From assembly GCF_020073745.1 (NCBI RefSeq), contig NZ_JAIRAU010000052.1:62001-126000 (forward strand): DNA of 64,000 nt. Direction: 5' to 3'. The position numbers and the translations under genes are program-made. Numbering within the stretch: the first letter of the stretch is position 1; every line of letters starts with the position of its first letter. Below are positions 1 through 9,284 of this stretch, piece by piece. The notes beneath the pieces were generated by a model. It was not told where the DNA came from. It did not search any database and was given only the letters and a program-made list of their open reading frames with translations. The DNA comes from Nannocystis pusilla. GTDB lineage: Bacteria > Myxococcota_A > Polyangia > Nannocystales > Nannocystaceae.

Positions 1-127
1 CGACGAGCCGATAGTGGCGACCGCCGTCGAACACGGCCGTGCCGTAATGCAGCGAGTGGGTCAGCAGGCCGACGCGGGCGGCGTCGGCGGCGACGAGCTC
101 GCCGTCGAACCAGACGCGCTCAGGCAT
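1..127 (-). CDS. ilvE: Branched-chain amino-acid aminotransferase, N-terminal part (cut by window edge)
   Basis: The first 42 codons of a class IV PLP aminotransferase, with the rest beyond position 1. They read MPERVWFDGELV, then ARVGLLTHSLHYG, then TAVFDG. The W-F-D-G-E start and the H(S/A)LHYG-T-x-VF(D/E)G block are the usual N-terminus of IlvE, which transaminates Leu, Ile and Val with 2-oxoglutarate. The ATG is at 125-127. It lies 53 bp downstream of a Glu/Leu dehydrogenase gene on the same strand, with a small hairpin between, so the two may be co-transcribed and act on the same branched-chain pool. A D-amino-acid aminotransferase-like relative is the main alternative, because the lysine and substrate-specific residues are outside the window. 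Confidence 0.72.
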   Translation of the reverse strand, partial: MPERVWFDGELVAADAARVGLLTHSLHYGTAVFDGGRHYRLV

Positions 128-158
128 GGCCGACCTCGGGGGCAAGGAATGAATGGAG

Positions 159-174
159 ATGTCCGGATGGACAT
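159..174. terminator. Small hairpin ATGTCC-GGAT-GGACAT between two genes
   Basis: A perfect 6-bp stem (159-164 with 169-174) closes a GGAT loop. No T-run follows on either strand. It sits between the end of the dehydrogenase gene and the start of the aminotransferase gene. The same stem and loop recur in a longer form at 20960-20981. It may be a weak terminator or an RNA-processing element. Confidence 0.45.
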
Positions 175-180
175 GTCCTG

Positions 181-1302
181 TCAAACGGCATCGGCGGTCT
201 CCGGCAGCGCGGCGCGCGCGGGGCAGGCGCGCCTGCGGCTGTCCTCGAGGACATCTGCGACGCGGGCGGCGACGCGGCGCTCGACGTGGGCGAGGACGTC
301 GGCGGGCCCGGTCGGGTCGCTGGCGTAGAGGGCCTCGACGGCGAGCGAGCCGCCGGCGCCGGCGAGCAGGTCGGGGACGACGAGGACGCCCGCGGCGTGC
401 AGGGCGTGTTCGACGGCGGGCGCGAGCGCGAGGTTGGCGGCCTCGACGATCCCGCCGCAGCGCAGGCCGGCGATCGCGGCGACGTCGAAGGCGCGCGAGA
501 CGGCGGCGAGGATGAGGATGTCGCACTCGGCGGTCAGCACGGCCGACGAGGGGCGCGCGTCGGGCAGGTCGGGGAGGCGGCCGCCCTGGCGTCGGGCCAG
601 CAGCGCGGGGACGTCGAGGCCGGCGCCGGCGACGAGGCAGCGGACGTCGTCGGCCCAGGCGATGACCCGGCAACCTGCCCGATCGAGCAGGTAAGCCGCG
701 CCGCCCCCCATGGCGCCGGCCCCCTGGATGGCGACGCGCAGGCCGCTCGCGCGGCCGAGGGCGCGGGCGAGCGCGAGCGCGGCGGCCCGCACGGCGGCGG
801 GTGCCCGCAGCTGGTGCACGGACCAGCCGTCGAGCGCGGCGTCGAGGAATTCATAGCGGCGGAGGAACTCGCGATCGGGCAGGCCGCGGCTGCGGCCGAC
901 GGCGATCTTGAGGCAGGGCAGGCCGACGTCGGCGCCGGCCCGCTGCAGCTCGGCCATGGTGGTGTTGAGGTCGGGGCCGACCGACCACGTGCGCTCGACG
1001 AGCGGCGCCAGCGTGGCGAGGAAGCGGCGCAGGACGGCCGCGCGCGCCGGATGCTCGGGCGCCATCGCCAGCCCGGCCTTGGCGCCGCCGACGGGCAGGG
1101 CGTACACGGCTTGCTTGCGGGTCATGTTGCCGGCCAGCGCGGCGATCTCGTCGATGTCGACGTCGGCGGCGATCCGCAGGCCACCGGCGCACACACCGTC
1201 GACGAGGCGGTCGATCACCAGCACGCCCGTGACCGGCTCGATCGGATCGCAATATTCGATCTTGAGGAGCGCCACCCGTCCGCACCACCCGCGCGAGATC
1301 AT
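181..1302 (-). CDS. Glu/Leu/Phe/Val dehydrogenase family protein
   Basis: A 373-residue amino-acid dehydrogenase, close to the usual length of leucine dehydrogenase. It would oxidatively deaminate a branched-chain or related amino acid with NAD(P) in the cytosol. Visible marks are the substrate-binding lysine motif PVGGAKAGL near residue 75, the WSVGPDLNT segment near 105, and a Rossmann dinucleotide site GAGAMGG near 195 followed by V-I-A-W-A-D-D. The C-terminal E-A-A-N and P-D-L-L-A-G-A-G-G segments are typical of the family. The ATG at 1302 is used, although TTG codons just inside the frame are possible. It is divergent from the PLP enzyme at 1462 and upstream of an IlvE-like gene, which suggests branched-chain amino-acid turnover. 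Exact substrate is not readable from sequence. Confidence 0.85.
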   Translation of the reverse strand: MISRGWCGRVALLKIEYCDPIEPVTGVLVIDRLVDGVCAGGLRIAADVDIDEIAALAGNMTRKQAVYALPVGGAKAGLAMAPEHPARAAVLRRFLATLAPLVERTWSVGPDLNTTMAELQRAGADVGLPCLKIAVGRSRGLPDREFLRRYEFLDAALDGWSVHQLRAPAAVRAAALALARALGRASGLRVAIQGAGAMGGGAAYLLDRAGCRVIAWADDVRCLVAGAGLDVPALLARRQGGRLPDLPDARPSSAVLTAECDILILAAVSRAFDVAAIAGLRCGGIVEAANLALAPAVEHALHAAGVLVVPDLLAGAGGSLAVEALYASDPTGPADVLAHVERRVAARVADVLEDSRRRACPARAALPETADAV

Positions 1303-1461
1303 CGTATCGGAGCAGGCGACGCCTGACCATGCGCGAGCGCTGACGTCGCGACCTCATGCGGGGCCTGAGAGGAGTCCTCGCGCGCGAACGCCTCGCTCGC
1401 GCTCTCGCTCGCGCGGCCGCGTTGACACCGCCCGCGCCGCCGCGGACCATGGAGCGCGGCG

Positions 1462-2688
1462 GTGGGCGTGGGGATGGCTGAGGCGTGGCGATCCTTGATC
1501 GATCGGCGGTTTCCGGCGGCGCAGAGCGTGCTGCTGCGCTATCACCGGGTGCTCGCGCTGCCGGAGCTGGCGCCCGGGCTGGAGCTCGCAGACCTCGAGC
1601 GATGCTCGCACGGCGAGGGGGCGACGACGTTCGCGCTGGCGGACCGCGGGGCCAGCGAGGTGATCGTCTGCGACGAGTCGAGCCGGATGATCACGGGCAC
1701 GTACAAGGCGCTCGACGCGTGCGTGTCGCTGGCGCTGCTGCGCCGGGCGAAGGTGTCGCGGCTGGTGGCGTCGTCGGGCGGCAACCTGTGCGCGGCGCTG
1801 GCGGCCTACGCGTCCCGGCAGGGGATCGAGGCGTTCCTGTTCCAGCCGACGCGCACGCTGTACAAGCAGCGCAGCGATCACTTCGGCGCGGGCGTGCACC
1901 TGATCGCGGTCGATCTGCCGGAGCCGGAGGTGAAGCGGCTGGCGCGAGCGTTCGCCACGCGCTTCGGCGTGGCCCACGTGCCCGACATCCGCTGGCGCCT
2001 GGCGGCGTCGGCGGTGCGGGCGATGTTCGTGCTCGAGACGACGGCGGACGAGATCGGGGCGGTCGACTGCCTGGCGCAGACGGTGTGCGCGGGCTTCGGA
2101 CCGGCGGGCATCTACCAGTGCTTCGCGGCGCTGCGCCGGCGAGGGCTGCTGCGCCGCAGCCGGGTGCCGCGGTTTTTGGGGTTCCAGCAGGAGGCCAACG
2201 CGCCGATGGTGCGCGCGTGGCAGGCGGGCGAGCCGGCGCTGGCGCGCGAGCACGTGCGGCCCGAGCCTTCGCGCTACCTCGAGCCGGGGCTCTACAACAC
2301 CGATCCGGCCCGCGAGTACGCGCGGCTGGCCGCGCTGCTGCGCGAGGTCGGCGGCGACATGCTGGCGCTGTCCGACGACGACTTCGGTCGCCACGGGGCG
2401 GAGGTGCTGGCGCAGATGCGAGCGGCGGGCTTCGAGTTCTCGAAGCTGCCGGGCAGCGACGAGGTGGTCGAGAAGACGGGGCTGCTCACCGGGGTGGGGC
2501 TGTTCAAGGCGATCGACGACGGTCGCGTGGCCCCGGGCGAGCGGGCGCTGTGCATGTTGACCGGCGGGGTGCGCGAGCTGGCCGGCAGCGAGTCGCCGAC
2601 GCCGGCGCTGACGATCGACGCCAGCCGCAGCGAGGCGGAGTGGGTCGAGGCGCTGGGCCGCGTGTTCGGCCTGCGGGCGGTCGGGTGA
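1462..2688 (+). CDS. Fold-type II PLP-dependent enzyme (threonine synthase / cysteine synthase superfamily)
   Basis: A 408-residue protein of the tryptophan-synthase-beta fold. The likely PLP lysine lies in TGTYKALDA, equivalent to the TGSFKxRG motif of threonine synthase and threonine dehydratase. The phosphate-binding Ser/Gly/Asn motif appears as SSGGNLCAALAAYA, and a Gly-rich MLTGGVRE is near the C-terminus. The substrate (Thr, Ser, O-phosphohomoserine or a cysteine derivative) is not clear. GTG 1462, GTG 1468 and ATG 1474 are all possible starts; GTG 1462 has a GGAG about 7 bp upstream and was chosen. It is transcribed divergently from the dehydrogenase across a 159-bp gap that contains a CGCTCGCG-rich simple repeat. 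Confidence 0.8.
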   Translation: MGVGMAEAWRSLIDRRFPAAQSVLLRYHRVLALPELAPGLELADLERCSHGEGATTFALADRGASEVIVCDESSRMITGTYKALDACVSLALLRRAKVSRLVASSGGNLCAALAAYASRQGIEAFLFQPTRTLYKQRSDHFGAGVHLIAVDLPEPEVKRLARAFATRFGVAHVPDIRWRLAASAVRAMFVLETTADEIGAVDCLAQTVCAGFGPAGIYQCFAALRRRGLLRRSRVPRFLGFQQEANAPMVRAWQAGEPALAREHVRPEPSRYLEPGLYNTDPAREYARLAALLREVGGDMLALSDDDFGRHGAEVLAQMRAAGFEFSKLPGSDEVVEKTGLLTGVGLFKAIDDGRVAPGERALCMLTGGVRELAGSESPTPALTIDASRSEAEWVEALGRVFGLRAVG

Positions 2689-2892
2689 GCGCCGCGCTCG
2701 TGGGAGGCGCCAGCGCGCCCGGCGCGGGGAATTGGACGGGCGCTGCGTGAATCACCTGATGTGAGGTCGGCTCAGGCCCCCGACGTGGCGACATTCGATC
2801 GCCAACGACCTCGCCACGCGGCCCGGCGTGGTCCTGGGAGGCTCCGCGAGATCGAACGCGACAGCTGCCGGCGTCTGTGGTTTCCTACGGGC

Positions 2893-5343
2893 ATGAGCTT
2901 CGTCTTTCGCTATTCACTGATATCGAGCGCGATCGCCTGTACGGGCCTCATGACGGCGGGATGCGGCGACAACACCGGCAATGAGACGGCCACCGACACG
3001 ACGACGACGACGACGACGACGTCGAGCTCGACGGGCGAGACCATGGAGCCGACCGGCACGACCACGGCAGTGCCGACGTCCGGCGACACCACCGGCGAGG
3101 TCACCACCGGGTCGACGACCGGAGACTCGACGAGCACCACGTCGTCGACCAGCGGCGGCGCCGAGGTGTGCATGACGCTGCTCTGCGGTCTGCCGGCCGG
3201 TTGCTGCGAAGCGGGCGAGGAGTGCATGAGCGGCGCTTGCGTCCCGGCGTGCCCCGGCGGGGTCCGCTGCGGCGCCGACGACTCGATGTGTTGCGGCGAG
3301 GGCGAGGTCTGCCTCGACGACGCGTGCCAGCTCCCGCTCGGTGCCTGTCAGGACGCGAGCGAATGCGAGGCCGGGCAATTCTGCGATCCATCGCTCGGTC
3401 AGTGCCTGCCGCTGCCGGGCCAGCTCGGCTGCGAGACCGGCCCGCTCGAGGTGGCGCTCGAGTGGGAATGGACGACCGACGAGGTGGCCCACACGCCGAT
3501 GATCGCCGACGTCGACGACGACGGCGTGCCCGACGTCGTCATCTCGGCCAAGACGGGGGGCTGGGGTACCGGCGCGCTCGTCCTCCTCGACGGGGCGACC
3601 GGGGCCGAGAAGTGGCGGATCGCGCACGACCCCGTCAACATGCAATTCGGCTCGCTCGTGCGCTCGACCCTCGCCCTCGGCGACGTGAGCGGCGACGGCG
3701 TCCCCGATATCATCTACGCCGGGGGGACCGAGGTGAACTCGTCGCTCGCGCCGGTCCACGCGGTCGACGGCCAGGGCCAGCTGCTGTGGACGTCGCACCT
3801 GGCGAACGACGAGATCGTCAAGGTCCGGATCGACAACGCCTCGGTGACGGTGGCCAACCTCGACGACGACCCCGAGGCCGAGGTCGCGCTCGGGGCGATG
3901 ATCATCGACCACGACGGCCTCGTGGTGTGGAACCCGAACAACAACGGGGTCCAGGTGGGCACGCCGCTCAACAACAACACGCCGATCTACTTCGGCGGCC
4001 TGGCGACGGTGGCGGACCTCGACGGGGACGACAAGCCCGAGCTCGTCACCGGCCGCGAGGCGTGGAAGATCGAGTGGGTCGCGGGCGATCCGCCGACGGT
4101 CACGCTGTCGGAGTTCTGGGCCAACGACATGAACCCGGTGATGGCGCACAACAACGACGGCTGGCCGTCGGTCGCCGACCTCGACGGCGACGGCAAGCCG
4201 GAGGTGGTGCTGACCGCGTGGCCGACGATCCGCGTGATCAACGGTCAGACCGGCCAGCTGTGGTGCGGCGTCGATCCGACCGACGCGGCGTGCGTGATGA
4301 ACCCGGCCCTGCGCACGCAGCCGATCCCGATCAAGGGCGGCAACCTCGGCGGGCCCGCGACCATCGCCGACTTCGACGGCGACGGCCGACCGGAGGCGGC
4401 GGTCACCGGCGGGTCGGCCTTCGCGGTGTACGACTTCAATCGCCCGGACGAGCAGGTCGTGAAGCCGAACGCGGACCCGATGCCGGCCGCCGGGGCGATG
4501 TACGCCCGCTGGACGGCGCCGGTGCAGGACAACTCGTCGGCGGCGACGGGCGCGTCGGCGTTCGACTTCCAGGGCGACGGGGTGGCCGAGATCATTCAGC
4601 AGGACGAGTGCTTCGCCCGCGTGTTCGACGGCGCGACCGGGGCCGTGCTGCTGGAGCTCATGAATTCGAGCGGCACGATCCACGAGTACCCGCTCGTCGC
4701 CGACGTCGACGGCGACGGGGCCTCCGAGCTCGTCATGGTCGCCAACCTCGCCGAGCCGCAGAACGTGACCGATTGTACGGTCACGACGCCCGGCTTCCAG
4801 CCGCGCAAGGGCGTGTTCGTCTACCGCGCGCAGGGCAACAACTGGCAGCCGGCGCGGGACCTGTGGACGCAGCACACGTATCACGGCACCGACGCCGACG
4901 CGGCCGGCAACCCGCCCCTCGTCGAGCAGGCCAACTGGACGGTCCCGGGCCTCAACAACTTCCGTCAGACCACCACGGCGGGGCCGTTCCACCCGGCCGA
5001 CCTGACGCTCTCGCTGGCGGCGGACGTCGCCCAGTGCCCGGCCGAGTTCGTGCTCGTGGCGACGATCCACAACGAGGGCTCGCTCGGCGCGCCGGCGGGG
5101 ATCGACGTGCGCTTCTACGAGGGGCTGAACGACAGCGGCGCGCTGCTCGGCACCGTGCCGACCACCGAGGCCATCGTCCCGGGCGGCTCGACGCAGGTCA
5201 CCCTGGCCGTCCCGGCACCCCCGGCGGACATGCCGGGGAACTTCTTCGCGGTGATCGACCCCGGGCCCGACGGCGGCGTCATCCAGGAGTGCCTCGAGAA
5301 CAACAACGACGCGCTCCTCACCCAGGCCGCCTGCGCAGAATGA
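2893..5343 (+). CDS. FG-GAP/VCBS-repeat lipoprotein with Cys-rich and CARDB-like domains
   Basis: An 816-residue secreted lipoprotein. ATG 2893 was chosen over an upstream in-frame start because it opens a signal peptide ending in a lipobox (LMTAGC, Cys near 24). Order: a Thr/Ser/Gly/Glu linker (about 25-95) with a run of eight Thr, a Cys-rich knottin-like segment (about 95-185), then a propeller region with at least six Asp-rich calcium-loop repeats such as DVDDDGVPDVV, DLDGDGKPEVV and DFDGDGRPEAA. The C-terminal 110 residues (PADLTLSLAA to the end) look like a CARDB/Ig-like domain. The architecture is common in Nannocystaceae surface proteins, probably for calcium-dependent binding. There is no catalytic motif and ligand is unknown. 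Confidence 0.85.
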   Translation: MSFVFRYSLISSAIACTGLMTAGCGDNTGNETATDTTTTTTTTSSSTGETMEPTGTTTAVPTSGDTTGEVTTGSTTGDSTSTTSSTSGGAEVCMTLLCGLPAGCCEAGEECMSGACVPACPGGVRCGADDSMCCGEGEVCLDDACQLPLGACQDASECEAGQFCDPSLGQCLPLPGQLGCETGPLEVALEWEWTTDEVAHTPMIADVDDDGVPDVVISAKTGGWGTGALVLLDGATGAEKWRIAHDPVNMQFGSLVRSTLALGDVSGDGVPDIIYAGGTEVNSSLAPVHAVDGQGQLLWTSHLANDEIVKVRIDNASVTVANLDDDPEAEVALGAMIIDHDGLVVWNPNNNGVQVGTPLNNNTPIYFGGLATVADLDGDDKPELVTGREAWKIEWVAGDPPTVTLSEFWANDMNPVMAHNNDGWPSVADLDGDGKPEVVLTAWPTIRVINGQTGQLWCGVDPTDAACVMNPALRTQPIPIKGGNLGGPATIADFDGDGRPEAAVTGGSAFAVYDFNRPDEQVVKPNADPMPAAGAMYARWTAPVQDNSSAATGASAFDFQGDGVAEIIQQDECFARVFDGATGAVLLELMNSSGTIHEYPLVADVDGDGASELVMVANLAEPQNVTDCTVTTPGFQPRKGVFVYRAQGNNWQPARDLWTQHTYHGTDADAAGNPPLVEQANWTVPGLNNFRQTTTAGPFHPADLTLSLAADVAQCPAEFVLVATIHNEGSLGAPAGIDVRFYEGLNDSGALLGTVPTTEAIVPGGSTQVTLAVPAPPADMPGNFFAVIDPGPDGGVIQECLENNNDALLTQAACAE

Positions 5344-5848
5344 GGCGAGCGTCGCGGCCGGGGCGCGACCGCTCTCGAGCCTGACACGCCGGCATCGGCG
5401 CGGCCGCGGTCGCGGGCGCCGGCTGTCGCGGCCACGGAAGGTCCGCAGCGCGCCGACGCGTCGGACGAGTCGCGGGCCGGCGACGACCTCCGCAGGGCGG
5501 ACGACGGGCGACGCGACGCAGCGGGGGCTCCACACCCGACCGAGCTGCCCCAGGCGCGCCCCGTCGAGCGGCGCGAGAGGTCGAACGACGTGGAGCGGCC
5601 CGTGGCGTCGCCGGCCGGGCTCCGGACCGGAGAAGCACGAATTTTAAGGATCGTTCAAAAAATATTCGCAAGACAATTGGTTTTTCAGGGTCTGTAGGCC
5701 CCATGTCGGTTATATTTTTTAATCCATTGTAAAAATTTACCGCGTCTGCGATCGTGACGGGATGGTCCGGTGGCGGGTCCATCGATGCGGCGATGTGCCG
5801 CTCTGTCCGCCTGCGCCCACCGCCCGCACACCTCGAGGAGGCCCTCCG
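5344..5848. promoter_or_regulatory. 505-bp intergenic region with an AT-rich patch, likely promoter of the cytochrome gene
   Basis: No convincing gene here. The first 290 bp are GC-rich. From about 5638 to 5750 the sequence turns sharply AT-rich, with A and T runs at 5655-5690 and 5710-5740, unlike anything else in the left flank. This ends about 100 bp before the next start codon, so it is the likely promoter or activator-binding region. No clear -35/-10 pair was identified. Confidence 0.4.
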
Positions 5849-8134
5849 ATGCTTCGATCGCAACCCACCGCGTCACGCTGTTCCTTCGTCCTGTCCACGC
5901 TGCTGCTCCCGGCGCTCGGGTGCGGCGGCACGCCGCCGGCCGAGAGCACCGGCACCGGCGAGGTCGTCACCTCCGGCGCCGTCACCGAGGGCGGCGCCAC
6001 GACCGACGAGGACGTCCCGACCACCGGCGAGCCCACCACCGGTGGCAGCAACAGCGACGGCAGCAGCGGCAGCACTGGCGACGACAGCAGCACCGGCAGC
6101 ACCAGCGGCGGCGAGGTGGAGGGCTGCGACGAGTCGAGCCCGTATTACGTCGAGCCCTACTTCGACCCGACGCCGCCGGCGCCCGACGAGCTGCTGTGGA
6201 GCAGCCACGGCGGCTGGGCGCTGTGGGACTTCTGTCAGTGCAAGCCGGACGACACCGTGCTGCCGGAGGATCCGCGGGCGATGGTGCAGCCGGGCATCAG
6301 CGACGGTCGGGCGGTCGCGTTCAACGCGTTCTGGAAGGACTGCCACGTCGATCCGGCGCTCGTGAAGGAGGTCGGCGCGGCGAAGACCTGCGGTGAGCTG
6401 CGCGCGCGCGCGAAGCGGGGCCGCCTCCTCCTCTCGCCGAGCACGGTCGGCACCGGCGCGCTGTTCTCGGGGACCGAGCCGCAGGACATCTCGGCCGGCT
6501 TCGGCATCGCCACCTTCCCGGCGGAGCAGTACAACAAGCTCTGGCAGATCTGGGGCTTCCAGTCGCGGCCCGACAACTTCGACGAGCTGGTGTCGCAGCG
6601 CTACGGGGCGCCCTTCGGCCACACGCCGAACCCCTATCCGCTGCCGGGCGAGGACCCGAACGCGACGAACGGCGGCTCGGGCCGGCTCCCGCAGTTCTTC
6701 ACCCACCTGCGCGAGCCCGACGGCACCTGGACCGGCAAGATCGGCATCACCTGCCAGGGCTGCCACTCCGGCAGCATCGGCGCCCCGGAGGACGGCCCCG
6801 GCCTCGGTCTGATGCTCGGCAGCGGCAGCCCGCTCGCCGACCACAACCTGTTCCTCCGCGACATGCTGCCGCTCGGCTACCTCGCCTCGTTCGCGACGAT
6901 CGCCAACCTCAACCGCACCCGCGGGGTCAACAACGCCAGCGACGTCAACCTCGCGTTCCTGTTCCCGGACGACGGGCAGTTGTACGATCTCCAGACGCTG
7001 TGGGGCGTGCTCACCTCCGGCTCGACCGCGGGCATGAACACGCCGTCGTGGTGGAACATGGGCCACCGGGCGCTGAAGTTCGTCGACGGGACCTTCCCGA
7101 TGGACGCGCCGCGCGTCGACATGGTGTTCTACACCCCGTTCTTCGGCCTCTTCGGCGGGATCCTCGGCCAGCTCAGCGAGTCCGGGCAGGACTGGATGCG
7201 CCAGCACGGCCCCGACGCGAACGACTGGATCGTGACGCTCAAGGCGCCGAAGTACCCGTTCCCGATCGACGAGCAGCTGGCGCGCGACGGGGCCGTCCTG
7301 TTCCACCTGCTCGACCTGTGGGCGCCCGCGCGCAACAACCCGGTCAAGAACCCCAAGGCCGGCAACGGATCGTGCTCGAGCTGCCACGGGGCGTACTCGC
7401 CGCGCTTCTTCAACGATCCGGCGTGGCTCGCCCGGCCGGAGCTCGAGGGCGTCGCCAGCTACATCGTGCCGCTCGACGTCATCGGCACCGACCCCGTGCG
7501 CATGGAGACCAACAACGAGGCGGTGCAGGTGGCCGGCTCGAAGAACTTCTTCGGCTACCCCGAGACCTCGGGCACCGAACAGGACTGCGGCCCGCAGAAC
7601 CGCGCCGACCTGCGCGGCGATCGCGAGCTCGGCTACCTCGCGCCGCCGCTCCACGGGGTGTGGGCCACCGCGCCGTACTTCCACAACGGCTCGGTGCCCA
7701 ACGTCTGGGAGGTCCTGAAGCCGTCGGAGCGCAAGAACATCTGGCTGCGCCTGTCGACGCCGCCGCGGCCCGACCAGGCCGACGACGTGGTGATGGGCTA
7801 CGACACCAGCCTGACCGCCTACGACACCGAGCGGGTCGGTTGGTACTACAAGGAGCTCCCCTGCGAGGTCGGTGTCGGCGTGACGCCGTACATCAATTGC
7901 ACCCCCGGCAGCGACCAGGACCCGCTGGCCCAGTTGCTCCTCAGCACGCTGTACTCGAACTTCGTCGGGGTGTGGAACATCCTCTATCCGCCGATCCTCA
8001 CCCAGCAGCAGATGGAGGACCGGAAGATCTACAACACGCACATGCACGGCCAGGGCAACGAGGGCCACGAGTTCACGTCGGTGCTCACCGACGACGAGCG
8101 GCGGGCGATCCTCGAGTACCTCAAGACGCTCTGA
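5849..8134 (+). CDS. Di-haem c-type cytochrome lipoprotein (RoxA / cytochrome c peroxidase-like)
   Basis: A 761-residue lipoprotein. ATG 5849 has GAGGAG 8 bp upstream and opens a signal peptide ending PALGC; a Thr/Ser/Gly linker follows to about residue 90. Two haem c sites are visible: CQGCH (C302, C305, H306) and CSSCH (C509, C512, H513). The C-terminal LAPPLHGVWATAPYFHNGS segment resembles the block conserved in MauG, cytochrome c peroxidases and the rubber dioxygenase RoxA. The spacing of two CxxCH sites by about 200 residues and the large size favour the RoxA/RoxB-like branch over the roughly 350-residue peroxidases. It would act in the periplasm or at the outer membrane. Substrate unknown; polyisoprene cleavage is only a possibility. 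Confidence 0.75.
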   Translation: MLRSQPTASRCSFVLSTLLLPALGCGGTPPAESTGTGEVVTSGAVTEGGATTDEDVPTTGEPTTGGSNSDGSSGSTGDDSSTGSTSGGEVEGCDESSPYYVEPYFDPTPPAPDELLWSSHGGWALWDFCQCKPDDTVLPEDPRAMVQPGISDGRAVAFNAFWKDCHVDPALVKEVGAAKTCGELRARAKRGRLLLSPSTVGTGALFSGTEPQDISAGFGIATFPAEQYNKLWQIWGFQSRPDNFDELVSQRYGAPFGHTPNPYPLPGEDPNATNGGSGRLPQFFTHLREPDGTWTGKIGITCQGCHSGSIGAPEDGPGLGLMLGSGSPLADHNLFLRDMLPLGYLASFATIANLNRTRGVNNASDVNLAFLFPDDGQLYDLQTLWGVLTSGSTAGMNTPSWWNMGHRALKFVDGTFPMDAPRVDMVFYTPFFGLFGGILGQLSESGQDWMRQHGPDANDWIVTLKAPKYPFPIDEQLARDGAVLFHLLDLWAPARNNPVKNPKAGNGSCSSCHGAYSPRFFNDPAWLARPELEGVASYIVPLDVIGTDPVRMETNNEAVQVAGSKNFFGYPETSGTEQDCGPQNRADLRGDRELGYLAPPLHGVWATAPYFHNGSVPNVWEVLKPSERKNIWLRLSTPPRPDQADDVVMGYDTSLTAYDTERVGWYYKELPCEVGVGVTPYINCTPGSDQDPLAQLLLSTLYSNFVGVWNILYPPILTQQQMEDRKIYNTHMHGQGNEGHEFTSVLTDDERRAILEYLKTL

Positions 8135-8324
8135 CGTCGCGGTACGAGCTCGAGCTCGAGACGTGGCCGGCCGGGCGAGCCGGGCGCTCGGCGGGTCGAC
8201 AGCGCGTAGCGACGGTCTCGAGGCGCGACGGGTGGTGGCGGGTGAGCGAGCGTCCTCGTCGGACCTCGCCGTCATCGCGCCGCGTGACGCCACGCGGGCC
8301 GCTCGCACCGCCCGAATTCGCACC

Positions 8325-8365
8325 GGAGCCCGCTCGACCGCGCACGCGATCGGTTTCAATGTCTC
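8325..8365 (+). promoter_or_regulatory. 41-bp conserved upstream block, copy 1
   Basis: A 41-bp block whose CCGCTCGACC starts 67 bp before the ATG of the first DUF4360 gene. It matches the block at 9213-9253, at the same distance from the second gene, at 36 of 41 positions without gaps; it runs from GGAG through CCGCTCGACC to TTCAATGTCTC. The identical spacing suggests a promoter, operator or leader element rather than chance. Confidence 0.5.
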
Positions 8366-8396
8366 CTCAGCATTGATGCAATAAAAGGAGGACGCA

Positions 8397-9059
8397 ATGC
8401 TGATTGTGAGCGCTTTCACCGAGCTCCAGGCGGCAGTTCTGGGCCTGCTCGCGTCGTTGGCCGCGCCGGCAGGCGGGGAGCCGCGCGAATTCACCGCGCC
8501 CGCCGAGGTCACCGCGAACGACCTCGAAGAGGTGTACATCGAGGATGTCAAGTACTTCGGGACCGGCTGCTCGGAAGACACGGCCGAGGTCGTGCTCGCC
8601 GAGGACAAGAAGAGCTTCATCCTCATCTACCGTGAGATGATCATCGACCGCCAGGACGAGTCGGACCCCGAGCTGCAGACCAAGAATTGCGTCGCGGCCG
8701 TCAGCCTGCACATCCCGGAGGGCCTGAAGACGGCCGTCTCGACGGTGGTCATGCGCGGGTCCGCCGTCCTGGACAAGGACATCCGCCTGGAGCTGAGGTC
8801 GAAGTACTTCTACGCCGGAAACCCGACGTCGGTCGGCGGCCGGTTCGAGCTCGTCGGCCCCTACGACGACTCCTTCGACTTCCCCGACACCGAGCCGTTC
8901 GGGCCGTGGTCGAACTGCGGCGAATCGGGTCTGTACGGCATCAACACGTCGATGCACCTCGACGCGGGCGACAACGACGAGGGCAGGGCCCTGGTCAACA
9001 TGGAGGTCACCGACGTCGGCCTCAAGATCGAGTGCGACTTGAAGTGGGAGAAGTGCTGA
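8397..9059 (+). CDS. DUF4360-family secreted protein, paralogue 1
   Basis: A 220-residue protein of unknown function in the DUF4360 family, known from fungi, actinomycetes and myxobacteria. Visible family features are a short hydrophobic N-terminus (LQAAVLGLLASLAAPAG), a G-T-G-C near 52 that opens the beta-rich domain, a central K-N-C, L-H-I-P-E-G-L, then V-V-M-R-G-S-A, S-K-Y-F-Y-A-G and a W-S-N-C-G. It ends on a cysteine (W-E-K-C). The start has a strong AAGGAGG. It is the first of four paralogues arranged as two facing pairs. The N-terminus lacks a charged n-region, so export is likely but not certain. Confidence 0.72.
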   Translation: MLIVSAFTELQAAVLGLLASLAAPAGGEPREFTAPAEVTANDLEEVYIEDVKYFGTGCSEDTAEVVLAEDKKSFILIYREMIIDRQDESDPELQTKNCVAAVSLHIPEGLKTAVSTVVMRGSAVLDKDIRLELRSKYFYAGNPTSVGGRFELVGPYDDSFDFPDTEPFGPWSNCGESGLYGINTSMHLDAGDNDEGRALVNMEVTDVGLKIECDLKWEKC

Positions 9060-9212
9060 TCCGGGAGCCTCCTGGACCGGGCGCGGGGCGAGCTCGAACG
9101 GCGGGCTCGCCTCGCGCCCGTTCGAGCGCCGCCTCGCCCGTGCGCGCGCCTCACCGCCGCCCGCTCTCCGCGGCCGGTCGCTCGCCGGAGCAATTCGCCG
9201 CACACCCGCCCT

Positions 9213-9253
9213 GGAGTCCGCTCGACCACGCACGGGATCGCGTTCAATGTCTC
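9213..9253 (+). promoter_or_regulatory. 41-bp conserved upstream block, copy 2
   Basis: The second copy of the block described at 8325-8365, again placing CCGCTCGACC 67 bp before the ATG, here of the second DUF4360 gene. Five substitutions and no gaps separate the copies, while the intergenic sequence before the block differs. A weaker relative with the same internal 29-bp spacing lies on the minus strand at 11548-11576. Confidence 0.5.
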
Positions 9254-9284
9254 GCCCGCTTTCATGCGCTGAGAGGAGACGAGA

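Noticed and set aside
2993-3030. ACG/ACGACG run as a microsatellite of interest
   Set aside because: It encodes the Thr run of the lipoprotein linker, common in this kind of protein.
2914-5535. An 873-codon minus-strand open frame opposite the FG-GAP lipoprotein
   Set aside because: Arg/Val/Asp-rich product typical of the antisense of Asp-rich repeats.
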